Assembly (NCBI GenBank): GCA_963793095.1
Contig: CAWBYY010000011.1
Span: 1,054,001-1,118,000, forward strand
DNA: 64,000 bases
Source: CAVWDI01 sp963793095
Lineage (GTDB): Bacteria > Chloroflexota > Anaerolineae > Anaerolineales > UBA4823
Direction of reading: 5' to 3'
Shown here: positions 36,292 to 46,057 of the stretch, piece after piece
How positions within the stretch are numbered: the stretch's first letter is position 1
Layout: each line of letters begins with the position of its first letter
The notes under the pieces: generated by a model
Told to the model about the DNA's origin: nothing
What the model saw: only the letters and a program-made list of their open reading frames with translations
Database searches by the model: none
Made by a program: the position numbers and the translations under genes

Positions 36292-37836
36292 ATGATGAAC
36301 ACCGGCAATGAAAAACAAAAACTGCCTGCAGATGAGAAATTCGTGTTGAGCCTGGAAAATGCAGATCCTGGCATATCGACGCCGGACTGGGTCAAGAACG
36401 CGGTATTCTACCAGATCTTTCCTGACCGTTTTGCGCGGAGCGATAAGACGGTCCTCCCCAATGGGATAAAGTTACAGGACTGGGATGCCCCAGGGGATTT
36501 GAGGGGATTTTATGGTGGTGATCTGAATGGAGTCACTGAAAAACTTAATTACCTAAAGGAACTGGGGATCAATGCCATTTACCTCAACCCCGTTTTCCAG
36601 GCCACCACCTACCACAGGTATAATACCTATGATTATTACAAGGTGGATCCCCTGCTGGGTGGAAATGAAGCACTCAGGAAGCTGATCGACGAGGCACATA
36701 AGCGGGATATTAAGATTGTACTGGACGGAGTATTCAATCATTGCGGTCGAGGATTCTGGGCATTCAGCCACATACTCGAGAACTGGGAGAAATCCCCCTA
36801 CCTTGATTGGTTCACAATCAATGACTGGCCCCTCCGCCCCTACTCCTATGACCCTGAACAATCCTCAACCGCAAATTACGAGCATTGGTCAAGGTTCCCG
36901 AGCCTGCCAAAATTCAACATCCATAACCCGGGAGTGCGCGAATATATCCTTGACGTGGCGAAATACTGGCTTGAATTCGGCATTGACGGATGGAGACTTG
37001 ATGTGGCCACGGAAATCGAGGATCCCAGCTTCTGGCGGGACTTCCGCAAGGTGGTTAAAACAACAAACCCTGATGCCTACATTGTAGGTGAGTGCTGGGA
37101 AGAATCAACCCCCTGGCTTCAGGGGGACCAGTTTGATGCAGTCATGAATTATTATACTGGCTGGGCCGCCCTTAAGTTCTTTGGCAGGGAATCCCTGATT
37201 GAAGCATTCCTTTCTGACCATGGTAACCGAGATCGTGTTGTAGACGGGATTTCCCTGGCCTCACGGATGGAATATCTGCACAGATTGTATGACCCGGAGA
37301 TCATCTATGCACTGCAGGTCTTTGTCGACAGCCATGACTCCGGCCGCGCTCTGTATAATGTCGGAGATGATAAAAGTGCACTGAAACTGGCTGTGCTTTT
37401 TACCATGACCCTTCCCGGGGCACCATGTGTATACTACGGTGATGAAATCGGAATGTCGGCTGGGACCGACCCCTATTGCCGGGAAACCTTCCCCTGGCAG
37501 GATGAAGACAGGTGGGACAAAGAACTGCTGGCGTATTATAAGGCAGCCATCTCCCTGCGAACTGAAAACCCGGTATTTCGCACGGGCAGCTTCCAGGAAG
37601 TCTATGCAGACAAATATGTGTATGCCTTTATAAGGAAGTCCGAAAACAAAGAAGTTGTGGTTATATTCAACGCATCACAGAAAAACAGAACCATACAGAT
37701 ACCGGATATCCCGGCATGGAACCTTTCACAGCTTTGGCCTGAAGGGGAATCCATATCATGGAAGGTCGGGAAGTCCTCACTTAAAATCACCATCCCGGCG
37801 AGAAGCGCAGTGGTCCTGAAAAGTCCAGAACTTTAA
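36292..37836 (+). CDS. GH13 alpha-amylase family enzyme
   Basis: This 514-residue protein has no signal peptide and is a GH13 enzyme of the neopullulanase/cyclomaltodextrinase type: FYQIFPDRF at 39-47, DGVFNHCG at 145-152, nucleophile Asp237 in GWRLDVATE, acid/base Glu267 in VGECWEE, and the third acidic residue Asp349 in DSHDSGR. The tail (AVVLKSPEL) ends a beta domain. It should act in the cytoplasm on imported malto-oligosaccharides, releasing glucose or maltose. It is the last gene of the 32.4-37.8 kb run. Confidence 0.9.
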   Translation: MMNTGNEKQKLPADEKFVLSLENADPGISTPDWVKNAVFYQIFPDRFARSDKTVLPNGIKLQDWDAPGDLRGFYGGDLNGVTEKLNYLKELGINAIYLNPVFQATTYHRYNTYDYYKVDPLLGGNEALRKLIDEAHKRDIKIVLDGVFNHCGRGFWAFSHILENWEKSPYLDWFTINDWPLRPYSYDPEQSSTANYEHWSRFPSLPKFNIHNPGVREYILDVAKYWLEFGIDGWRLDVATEIEDPSFWRDFRKVVKTTNPDAYIVGECWEESTPWLQGDQFDAVMNYYTGWAALKFFGRESLIEAFLSDHGNRDRVVDGISLASRMEYLHRLYDPEIIYALQVFVDSHDSGRALYNVGDDKSALKLAVLFTMTLPGAPCVYYGDEIGMSAGTDPYCRETFPWQDEDRWDKELLAYYKAAISLRTENPVFRTGSFQEVYADKYVYAFIRKSENKEVVVIFNASQKNRTIQIPDIPAWNLSQLWPEGESISWKVGKSSLKITIPARSAVVLKSPEL

Positions 37837-37858
37837 AAATCTATTTCTGGGTTCGATG

Positions 37859-38240
37859 CTATTGCAGTATGATCTTCCGGATATCGATGATCATGTCCCC
37901 TGAATCTATGAGCTGGATGAAATACAATCCCTTACCGGACCAGGTAGACAGGTTCACCTGATACAATGGATCTTCAACATTGGTTTCAAATACAACTGCT
38001 CCTAGCTGGTTCATTATCTTCAGCCTGTAGCCATTCATCCTTACATAATCACCCGTATTGATGTAAAGGTAATCCCTGGCAGGGTTGGGATAGACTTTCA
38101 GGGTATTGATGTTATCAGGACCAGTGATACCTGTAAGCAGGGCATCGATGATCAAGGTATCTGTTACCGATATACGATTCTCAATGGTTGTCGTAACGGT
38201 ATCATGAACAGTGACGATATTCCATGTTCTAAGTGGATAG
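37859..38240 (-). CDS. C-terminal part of the LamG/discoidin protein with T9SS tail
   Basis: This frame continues the large upstream protein after a one-base insertion near 38240 (natural reading TGIF followed by TYPLRTWN). It carries a short repeat-rich linker (HDTVTTTIENRISVTDTL) and a type IX secretion sorting domain (LKVYPNPARDYLYIN, MNQLGAVVFE, GKGLYFIQL). The same frame opens upstream to 38338, but that part duplicates sequence that is coding in the other frame. Confidence 0.7.
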
Positions 38241-40748
38241 GTGAAATATCCCGGTTGTATCAACCTCTGAAGTAACCAGATACCACTTTGCTGAGTCATT
38301 TGACACCAGTACATTAAAGGTCTGGTTCCAACCATCAAATCCTTCGATATTTAAATAGATGCTATCAAGAAGGTAAGAATCTTGCAGATCGACAACAATG
38401 AAATGCGGATTTGCATAGTCAGGCCCTATATCGTACCTGTTTGCCGACCACCTTGAATTGTCGCTCCCATCCACTGCCGAATAGCTTCCCTGCGGGGTAC
38501 TGTTGGCAAAAGAGGGTTTATTCAGGGCTACATTCATTCCTTCATCAAATGCCTGGATCTCATAAACATTGACCTGGTTGCGGTCTTCAGAATAAAAAGA
38601 TTCAAATTTTATGTATTTAACATCCCCTTCGCGGTATACAGGATACTGAAAGGCAGGAGTGGATTCATAAATGGTATCATAGACCTCAACGATTATCGTA
38701 TCATGATAGATGGCATGATCACTTGTAAAAGAATCATAAGAAAAGATACCCGTTATTTCCTCCCCTTCCCCTAACAGGAACCAGTCAACCGAGTCCGGTG
38801 ATCCATAAAATCCAAAGGTTTGGTTCCAGCTATCGAAACCTTCAATGTTAAGTACAATACTGTCAAGATCGTAAGTCTGGCCAAGATCCACAACAATAAA
38901 ATGCGGATTCGCAGAATCAGGCCCGGCGTCATCCCTGTCACTTGACCACCTTGAATATAATCCTTCACCGTCAACAGCAGGTCCTCCGCAATCTACCCCG
39001 CCGCCTTCGCAACTATTGGTAAATGTGGGTTTATGCAGGGCAATATTTGTGCCTTCGAAATAGGCTTCTATTTCATATACATTGACCTGTCCGGCATCTT
39101 CTGAGTAATAGGATTCGAACCTTAAGTATTGCAGATCCCGCCTGGTTTGAGTGATCGTATCATATACTATCTCGGTAATGGTATCATAGTGGGTTTTTAC
39201 AAGTCCAGACCCATTATAAACCGACATTATCTGTTCCGGGGCAAGGCCCCTCGCATAAATCTTTAGCTCATCAAGTTTTCCCTTAAAGAAGTTATCAGGG
39301 CTTCCCCAAACATTCCTTGCACCGATATATGAAAATGAATCATGATACCCCTCATTGGTACCCGCTTCTTCAATATGAGCAATCTCATTTCCATCTAAAT
39401 AAATTTTTGAATATCCGGGTTGCATCACCCAGGCTACGTGTACCCACTTATTGGTCAGTCCCAGGTCCATCAGTGGGGCCGGGCTGGAATATTCATGATT
39501 CAGGGATCCTCCCGGTTTATCTGCCCTTATACCTATCTCGTTTCCACGGAAATTCAATAGGAAATCAGCACCTCCGACCGCAGCAGATCCATCGCAAATG
39601 ATGTTACCGGTACCGGTTTCTGTTTCACTGTATACCCAGAATGAAATGGTGAAGTCATTGGTAATGGCCAGTCCCTCAGGTATGGCAATATAATCATCCA
39701 CCCCATCAAATTGATAGGCCTGATCTGCCATGTCATTCCTGTCTGTGGTGAGAACTGCCCCGTTTACAATACCGTCATTGTTCCTGGTACCAAAGTCATT
39801 GGCATCTCCATCGAAAGGATAATAGGAAACCAAATCTGAATCAGGCACATCCGTGCAGTAGTATACAGTGTCAGGGACGCCGTTTGGGGACCTGGATATA
39901 TATAGTGTATCGGTCGTACTGCCATCAGATACCCAGATAAGCTTATCCTCACTCAGATCAATGGTCATCGACCCGCCCGGGGAACCATCTGACCATTCAT
40001 AACCTGTTCCCTGCATTATGGTATCGCAAGATATGTGTGTGTTGTACATCCCGTACAACTGGACTATATCTGTCATATGGTTATATCCATCAAGCTTTGC
40101 CCACAGCTCAACCGTGATGTTGTTCTCCGGTGGATTCAGGTTGCAATTCCCACGATCATCAATCCCGTCAAAATACACCCCATTCCCAAACTTACCAGTA
40201 ACGAAAGAGGCACCGTTGTACAACAGGCCATTTCCCCCTACAACATTGGCAAAGCTGGTCCCCGAAGCCTCATCGAAATGCCATAAACCTATCGTGTTTG
40301 CATCGGCTGAAAAAGGCTGGTCCGACAGGTAAGCATTTGATATCTCTGTCCCGGACCTGATGGTATTGGAAACCCTCATTTCATCAATCCATCCATTGAA
40401 AAAATTGCGCCATGAGGTATAATATGAACAGGCAATGTATAAGCTGGAAAATGAATAAGCTACATCCAGAAAAATCCCGTCAGCTACCAATTGTCCATCG
40501 ATATATATCTTTCCTGACCTGTCTGCAGCTTTCGTAAAAACGATATAGTGCCAAACAGATGCCTCAAGACTCGGCCTGAGGGCTGAATCCTGTGTTGGAA
40601 TATCCAACAATCGCGTCACCCCAATTCCCTGATCTACAGTAACTGAGTTATCTACTACAAAAGTTCCCGATTGGATCAAGGTCTGGGCCTCTGCGGATAA
40701 TACCGGGATCAGGAAAAGAGCAAGGAGGGTTAGAAATTTAATTTTCAT
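38229..40748 (-). CDS. Large secreted LamG and discoidin-domain protein
   Basis: The ATG at 40748 gives a clean signal peptide (MKIKFLTLLALFLIPVLSAEA). Two LamG/concanavalin-like domains follow (first about residues 30-220; second with DDYIAIPEGLAITNDFTISFWV). After these come two F5/8 type C-like repeats, each opening with the FESYYSED/FESFYSED element and containing NPHFIVVDL and LNIEGFDxWNQTF. The domains suggest binding to glycans or other surfaces; no catalytic site is seen. With the neighbouring frame the full protein would be about 960 residues and would be exported by the type IX system. Confidence 0.8.
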   Translation of the reverse strand: MKIKFLTLLALFLIPVLSAEAQTLIQSGTFVVDNSVTVDQGIGVTRLLDIPTQDSALRPSLEASVWHYIVFTKAADRSGKIYIDGQLVADGIFLDVAYSFSSLYIACSYYTSWRNFFNGWIDEMRVSNTIRSGTEISNAYLSDQPFSADANTIGLWHFDEASGTSFANVVGGNGLLYNGASFVTGKFGNGVYFDGIDDRGNCNLNPPENNITVELWAKLDGYNHMTDIVQLYGMYNTHISCDTIMQGTGYEWSDGSPGGSMTIDLSEDKLIWVSDGSTTDTLYISRSPNGVPDTVYYCTDVPDSDLVSYYPFDGDANDFGTRNNDGIVNGAVLTTDRNDMADQAYQFDGVDDYIAIPEGLAITNDFTISFWVYSETETGTGNIICDGSAAVGGADFLLNFRGNEIGIRADKPGGSLNHEYSSPAPLMDLGLTNKWVHVAWVMQPGYSKIYLDGNEIAHIEEAGTNEGYHDSFSYIGARNVWGSPDNFFKGKLDELKIYARGLAPEQIMSVYNGSGLVKTHYDTITEIVYDTITQTRRDLQYLRFESYYSEDAGQVNVYEIEAYFEGTNIALHKPTFTNSCEGGGVDCGGPAVDGEGLYSRWSSDRDDAGPDSANPHFIVVDLGQTYDLDSIVLNIEGFDSWNQTFGFYGSPDSVDWFLLGEGEEITGIFSYDSFTSDHAIYHDTIIVEVYDTIYESTPAFQYPVYREGDVKYIKFESFYSEDRNQVNVYEIQAFDEGMNVALNKPSFANSTPQGSYSAVDGSDNSRWSANRYDIGPDYANPHFIVVDLQDSYLLDSIYLNIEGFDGWNQTFNVLVSNDSAKWYLVTSEVDTTGIFHLST

Positions 40749-41000
40749 AATTATGATGTGTTGTAATGACAGACCCACATTATACAGGAATTCTTCAATA
40801 TTTGTTTCAAAAACACTGGGAACAAGCTGGTTAATGATGTTAATAAGGCTTTTAAAAAATGCCCCTGCTTGGATAGTTCATGCAGTTGCGGTAAATTTAT
40901 TCTTGGAAAATCCCATCCTGGGGATCGGTGGCCATTAAGTTTCACATGAATTTGAAGAGGCTCCCGGTGGTAATTTGGTATTAATTAACTTGAAAACTCC

Positions 41001-41762
41001 ATGAACTACTTCGATGTAAATGACAAGGTTGTACTGATCACAGGTTCCAGCAGGGGAATTGGATATATACTGGCTACAGGTTTTGCATCTGCCGGATCAA
41101 GGGTTGTCCTGAACGGTATGGATCCCGGCCGGGTGGAAACGGCTGTGAACTCTCTGAAAGCAGAAAGTTCCACGATCTATGGATATCCTTTTGATGTTTC
41201 TGATTATGATTCGGTTAAAAACATCCTTCCGAGAATTGAAGAGGAAGTGGGGCCCATTGATGTCCTGATAAACAATGCAGGCATACATAGAAGGGCACCA
41301 CTTTCTGAGATGACCATGGAGGAATGGACCCAGGTCATACAGATTAATCTGAATGCCGTTTTTTATATATCCCAGCAGGTGGCCAACAGGATGATCCAGC
41401 GTAAAAAGGGCAAGATAATCAACATCAGTTCTCTCAATGCAGAAGGCGCCAGACCGACCATAGCCAACTATTGCTCAGCCAAGGGAGGTCTCAACGCACT
41501 CACCCGTTCCATGGCCACAGAATGGGGGCCACATAACATACAGACCAATGGCATTGGCCCGGGCTATTTCAAGACCGATCTGACCCGCATACTGGTGGAG
41601 GATCCGAAATTCGATGCATGGGTCAAACAGGAAGTCCCGCTGCAAAGATGGGGAGACCCGGAGGAACTGATAGGTACCGCCATCTACCTCGCTTCTCGTG
41701 CATCTGACTATGTGAATGGATTCACGATCTATGTTGATGGTGGCTGGCGGGCTTCCCTATGA
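41001..41762 (+). CDS. SDR oxidoreductase, gluconate 5-dehydrogenase-like
   Basis: This 253-residue short-chain dehydrogenase has the NAD(P)-binding TGSSRGIG at 14-21, NNAG at 91-94, and the catalytic Ser144, Tyr157 and Lys161. The overall sequence is closest to gluconate 5-dehydrogenase/2-deoxy-D-gluconate 3-dehydrogenase types, which interconvert keto-sugar acids. Its position just before the HTCS gene suggests that the locus' glycan yields a sugar acid or deoxy-keto acid. This assignment is by family resemblance only. Confidence 0.8.
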   Translation: MNYFDVNDKVVLITGSSRGIGYILATGFASAGSRVVLNGMDPGRVETAVNSLKAESSTIYGYPFDVSDYDSVKNILPRIEEEVGPIDVLINNAGIHRRAPLSEMTMEEWTQVIQINLNAVFYISQQVANRMIQRKKGKIINISSLNAEGARPTIANYCSAKGGLNALTRSMATEWGPHNIQTNGIGPGYFKTDLTRILVEDPKFDAWVKQEVPLQRWGDPEELIGTAIYLASRASDYVNGFTIYVDGGWRASL

Positions 41763-41870
41763 TACTTATACAGCAGTGCCCCCCTCCCCCTGTTGGAATG
41801 TTCATTCAGTAACGGTAAATTTACTCAGAAAAAAAGTCCTTACAGTAATTTTTTTTCTGAAATAACCAGT

Positions 41871-44800
41871 ATGAATCAAGGGCCCCGGAATATCTGCCGA
41901 TACCTCTGCAACCTGCTTGTTGTCTTGTCACTGCCCATTTTGTTACAGGCACAGCAAACAGGTACACTGTTTAACCATTTCAATATTCAGAATGGTTTGA
42001 TCATGAACAATGTGGAGTATGTCCACATCGACAAGGATGGCTTTGTATGGCTGGGAACATATGCCGGATTGCAAAGGTTTGACGGGTATGAATTCAGGAA
42101 TTTTACCTATGATCCCAATAATCCATCCTCAATCTCAGATAATTTCATATCTACAATTTTTGAAGATGATTCGGCGAACCTCTGGATTGGGACATCTGCC
42201 AACGGATTGAATGTTTTTAACAAAAAGCAGGAAACGTTCCGCAGTTTCAAACATATTCCGGAAAATGTTAAATCCCTTGCCAGCAACAGCATTCCAAGAG
42301 CCAGTAAAGTGATCACACAGGACGCTGATGGTTATGTATGGGTGAACACAATTGCCGGTTTGAACAGGGTCCATTCAGGCGAGTTCATGTTTGAATCCTA
42401 TTACGGGGATTTCTCAGGCCAGCTGGTATTTGACAAAGCAGAATCAGCCTTGTGGATCGGTGGGGATCAACTTAAAAAATTTGATTTGAAGTCCAGGAAA
42501 CTTAGTTATTATGGTTCGGGGCCTGTAACTTCCATTATCCTGGATAGTGAAAATAATATTTGGCTTGGAAACAGATCCGGTGCCCTGATATATAACAAAA
42601 AGACAGATATGCCGATCCCTCTTCAAAAGTATCTGGAGCGGGAAGGTTACATGGATTGGAATAAGGTGATCCGGGCAGGTGAAGAAGTTGGCAATTTTTA
42701 CGAGGATTATCGTGGAAATATATGGTTCAGCATCAGGGATCAACTGGTCCGTCTTGACAAGGAACAGAAAAAAATTGATGTGCTGGTACATGAACCGGAT
42801 AATGTAAACAGTCCCACAGGATCCAGCATCTCAGGGATCTATGGGAACAAAAGCGGAATGATCTGGATATCCTACCTGAACCAGGGGGTCTCCAGGGTCA
42901 ATATAAACCTGAAAAAATTCAATGTTTACAGAAAAATACCTGGTGACCCGAATAGTCTGAGTGGCAATACGATACGGTCAGTATACATGGATATCAACCA
43001 GCATCTCTGGGTCGGGACCTATGACCATGGGTTGAACAGGATCAATCTTCAAACCAATGAAACAAGGCATTACCGGTATGATTCACAGGATCCCAATTCA
43101 ATCGTATCTGACTACATCACCGCCATACACATTGACCGTACGGGCAGACTGTGGATAGGATCCTATGATATGGGGATCTGTTATGCAGATGGCATATACA
43201 ACTCCGGTCGGCTCAGTTTTACGAGGGTCAATCTTTTTCCGGATCTGGAGATACATGAATTTACAGAAGACCTTTCCGGGAGAATATGGATCAGCTCTCA
43301 GCGCGGTTTTTTCATTTTTGATGGAAAAGAATTCAATCAATATGGAGGACTTGAAAACCAGTTAGCGGAGGTCAGAGACCTGAATATTCAGTCGGTCGTC
43401 TTGGAACCTCCGAATCTTTTTTGGCTGGCGACTTGGAACTCAGGTATATGCAAATTAATAATCAATGCTGATCCACCGAATATTTCAGCCCCCGGTAAAG
43501 ATGTCCTTGAAAAATATGACCGGCTGCTGGATCAGAATTCCAACCCCATCGATAATAAATTCATTACCATCCATAAGGGTCAGGATGGGACAATCTGGCT
43601 GGGTTCCTTTCTAAACGGGCTTATCAGGGTCAAGGAGACCGAAATGGGACTCGAATTTATAAAATATGACAAATCCACTGGCGCCCCCGACAATTCTGTC
43701 TATGGATTGACCTCAGACAGGCAGGGGAATATTTGGATGAGTACCAACAATGGTTTGGGAAGATTTAATCCTGAGACAGAAATGTTCAGGAATTATTACA
43801 TGAGTGATGGTTTACAGTCCAACTCCTTCATGTGGGATGCCTCATTCAGGGGAAGTGACGGTCGGCTGTTTTTCGGAGGGGTAAATGGCTTGAATGCATT
43901 CTTCTCTGAAGACATCATCGAAAGCAATGTTTTACCGAAAGTTTTTATCTCAAAACTGATAATAAACAATCAGGAGGTTAAGATCGGGGATGCCTTCCAT
44001 GGAGAGGTGATTCTTGAAAAAGGCATCAGTTATACTGAAGAAATTACCCTCAGCCACAGAGATCCTGTTTTTTCACTTGAATTTACAGCTATGGATAATG
44101 TGAACCCTGCGGAAGTCCAGTATCAGTATAAACTCGAAGGATTTGACGATGACTGGATACTGACGGGTGCGGAAAAAAGGTCTGTCCGATATACCAATTT
44201 GAATCCAGGAAGCTACATCTTTCAGGTAAAGGCCTCAAACAGTGATGGGGTCTGGAATGAAGTTCCGGCGACGCTGGGGATAACCATCCTTCCCCCCTGG
44301 TGGAAATCATGGTGGGCCATTATGACCTATGTAGGCATATTTATTGTTTTACTGATCGCCTTCCGGAAATTTATCCTGGTGAGGGCGCAGCTGATACATG
44401 AAGCAAAAATGGAGCATTTGGAGCGGGAAAAAACAGAAGAAATGTACCAGATGAAATTGCGTTTTTTTACCAATATATCCCATGAATTCAGGACTCCCCT
44501 GACCTTGATACTGGGTCCGCTTCAAAAGATCATCAAGGACCTGGGGGACGATCGGAGATTCAGCAGACAGATTTCCACCATTCGGAGAAATTCCGATCGC
44601 CTTTTCAGGCTTATTGACCAGGTGATTGAATTCAGAAGAATTGAAACCAACAGCATCAAGCTGAAGGCTGCTGAAGGTGATATAGTTAAATTTCTGCGTG
44701 AACTTACCGATTCATTCGAGGACATTGCCTGCGAGCGATCCATATCACTGGACTTTAATTCGGATCTTGAAGCATGTATGGTTTGGTATGACGAGAACAA

Positions 44801-46055
44801 AGTGGATAAAATCGTATACAACCTACTGTCCAATGCCTTTAAATTTACACCCGACAAGGGGTCCATATCAGTTAATTTTTCACTGACCCGGCAACCGGAT
44901 CTGGTCCGGAAATATGTTGAAATCAGCATCGAGGATAATGGGATTGGAATATCGGAACAGGACCAGCGACATATCTTTGACCGGTATTTCAGGGTTGAAA
45001 ATCCTGACAGTTTCGTTCAGACCGGATCAGGTATCGGACTTGCACTTAGCAGGGAATTAACAGAATTGCATTCCGGAAAAATTGAGGTCATCAGCCAGCT
45101 GGGAAAAGGGACCTTCTTCAGGGTACTCCTCCCTCTTGGAAAAGACCATCTATCGGCAGATGAGATTGTGGAAAAGGTTGATTCCAGGAAAGGCCAGCCC
45201 GTTTCATTGAGGCAATTTGTGTTGAAAGAAGAGCAGGAATATATTGATAAATATAATCCGGTCCAGCCCCAGCTAGATCACAGCGACCGGCCAATTCTGC
45301 TGATAGTTGATGATGACAGGGAATTGAGAGATTTTTTTAAAACGAATTTTAGTCCGTCGTATATCGTGATTGAAGCCGAACACGGGAAGGAAGGTTTCAG
45401 CATGGCCGTAAAAAACAATCCAGATATTGTCATCAGCGATATTATGATGCCGGTCATGGATGGCATAGAATTGTGCAGGAAACTGAAAACCGATATCAAG
45501 ACCAGCCATATTCCCATTATACTGCTTTCTGCAAAGGCTGGGATTGAAAGCAGGATCGAGGGATTGGATACTGGTGCGGATGCCTATATTGCCAAACCCT
45601 TCACCATCAAGCTCATTGAGGTGCAGATAAGTAATATTATCGAGAACAGGAAGAACCTCAGGAAAAAATTCAGCAAGGAGCTGGTGCTGCAACCGAGTGA
45701 GATCGCCATTACCTCCTTAGATGCAGATTTCCTGCAAAAGGCCATTGGGATTGTAGAGGAGCATATGTCAGATACGGATTTCTCAGTTGATTCATTCATA
45801 AAGGAAATAGGCATGAGCCGCAGCCGGATGCACCGGAAAATAAAGGCCCTTACTGCACAGTCCACCAGCGAATTCATCCGGACAATCAGATTAAAAAGAG
45901 CGGTCTCCCATCTGGAAAAGAGCCAGCTTTCAATCGAAGAGATTTCATATGCAGTGGGATTCAGTTCTACAGCTTACTTCACCAAATGCTTCAGGATGCA
46001 GTTCGGGGTCCCACCCTCGGAATATACCAGATCATACGCCATGAAACGAGAATGA
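41871..46055 (+). CDS. Hybrid two-component system regulator (HTCS)
   Basis: The start at 41871 (rather than 41793) gives a proper signal peptide and 1394 residues. The periplasmic sensor is a double propeller of Reg_prop repeats (GLIMNNVEYVHIDKDGFVWLGT and following) ending in a Y_Y_Y domain (YQYKLEGFDDDW). A membrane helix lies near residue 815-835, then His871 (ISHEFRTP), an ATPase domain, a receiver with Asp near 1190 (ISDIMMPVMDG), and a C-terminal AraC-type DNA-binding domain. This single protein senses a glycan fragment and switches on the adjacent utilisation genes. The following glycosidase gene overlaps its stop. Confidence 0.93.
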   Translation: MNQGPRNICRYLCNLLVVLSLPILLQAQQTGTLFNHFNIQNGLIMNNVEYVHIDKDGFVWLGTYAGLQRFDGYEFRNFTYDPNNPSSISDNFISTIFEDDSANLWIGTSANGLNVFNKKQETFRSFKHIPENVKSLASNSIPRASKVITQDADGYVWVNTIAGLNRVHSGEFMFESYYGDFSGQLVFDKAESALWIGGDQLKKFDLKSRKLSYYGSGPVTSIILDSENNIWLGNRSGALIYNKKTDMPIPLQKYLEREGYMDWNKVIRAGEEVGNFYEDYRGNIWFSIRDQLVRLDKEQKKIDVLVHEPDNVNSPTGSSISGIYGNKSGMIWISYLNQGVSRVNINLKKFNVYRKIPGDPNSLSGNTIRSVYMDINQHLWVGTYDHGLNRINLQTNETRHYRYDSQDPNSIVSDYITAIHIDRTGRLWIGSYDMGICYADGIYNSGRLSFTRVNLFPDLEIHEFTEDLSGRIWISSQRGFFIFDGKEFNQYGGLENQLAEVRDLNIQSVVLEPPNLFWLATWNSGICKLIINADPPNISAPGKDVLEKYDRLLDQNSNPIDNKFITIHKGQDGTIWLGSFLNGLIRVKETEMGLEFIKYDKSTGAPDNSVYGLTSDRQGNIWMSTNNGLGRFNPETEMFRNYYMSDGLQSNSFMWDASFRGSDGRLFFGGVNGLNAFFSEDIIESNVLPKVFISKLIINNQEVKIGDAFHGEVILEKGISYTEEITLSHRDPVFSLEFTAMDNVNPAEVQYQYKLEGFDDDWILTGAEKRSVRYTNLNPGSYIFQVKASNSDGVWNEVPATLGITILPPWWKSWWAIMTYVGIFIVLLIAFRKFILVRAQLIHEAKMEHLEREKTEEMYQMKLRFFTNISHEFRTPLTLILGPLQKIIKDLGDDRRFSRQISTIRRNSDRLFRLIDQVIEFRRIETNSIKLKAAEGDIVKFLRELTDSFEDIACERSISLDFNSDLEACMVWYDENKVDKIVYNLLSNAFKFTPDKGSISVNFSLTRQPDLVRKYVEISIEDNGIGISEQDQRHIFDRYFRVENPDSFVQTGSGIGLALSRELTELHSGKIEVISQLGKGTFFRVLLPLGKDHLSADEIVEKVDSRKGQPVSLRQFVLKEEQEYIDKYNPVQPQLDHSDRPILLIVDDDRELRDFFKTNFSPSYIVIEAEHGKEGFSMAVKNNPDIVISDIMMPVMDGIELCRKLKTDIKTSHIPIILLSAKAGIESRIEGLDTGADAYIAKPFTIKLIEVQISNIIENRKNLRKKFSKELVLQPSEIAITSLDADFLQKAIGIVEEHMSDTDFSVDSFIKEIGMSRSRMHRKIKALTAQSTSEFIRTIRLKRAVSHLEKSQLSIEEISYAVGFSSTAYFTKCFRMQFGVPPSEYTRSYAMKRE

Positions 46056-46057
46056 TT

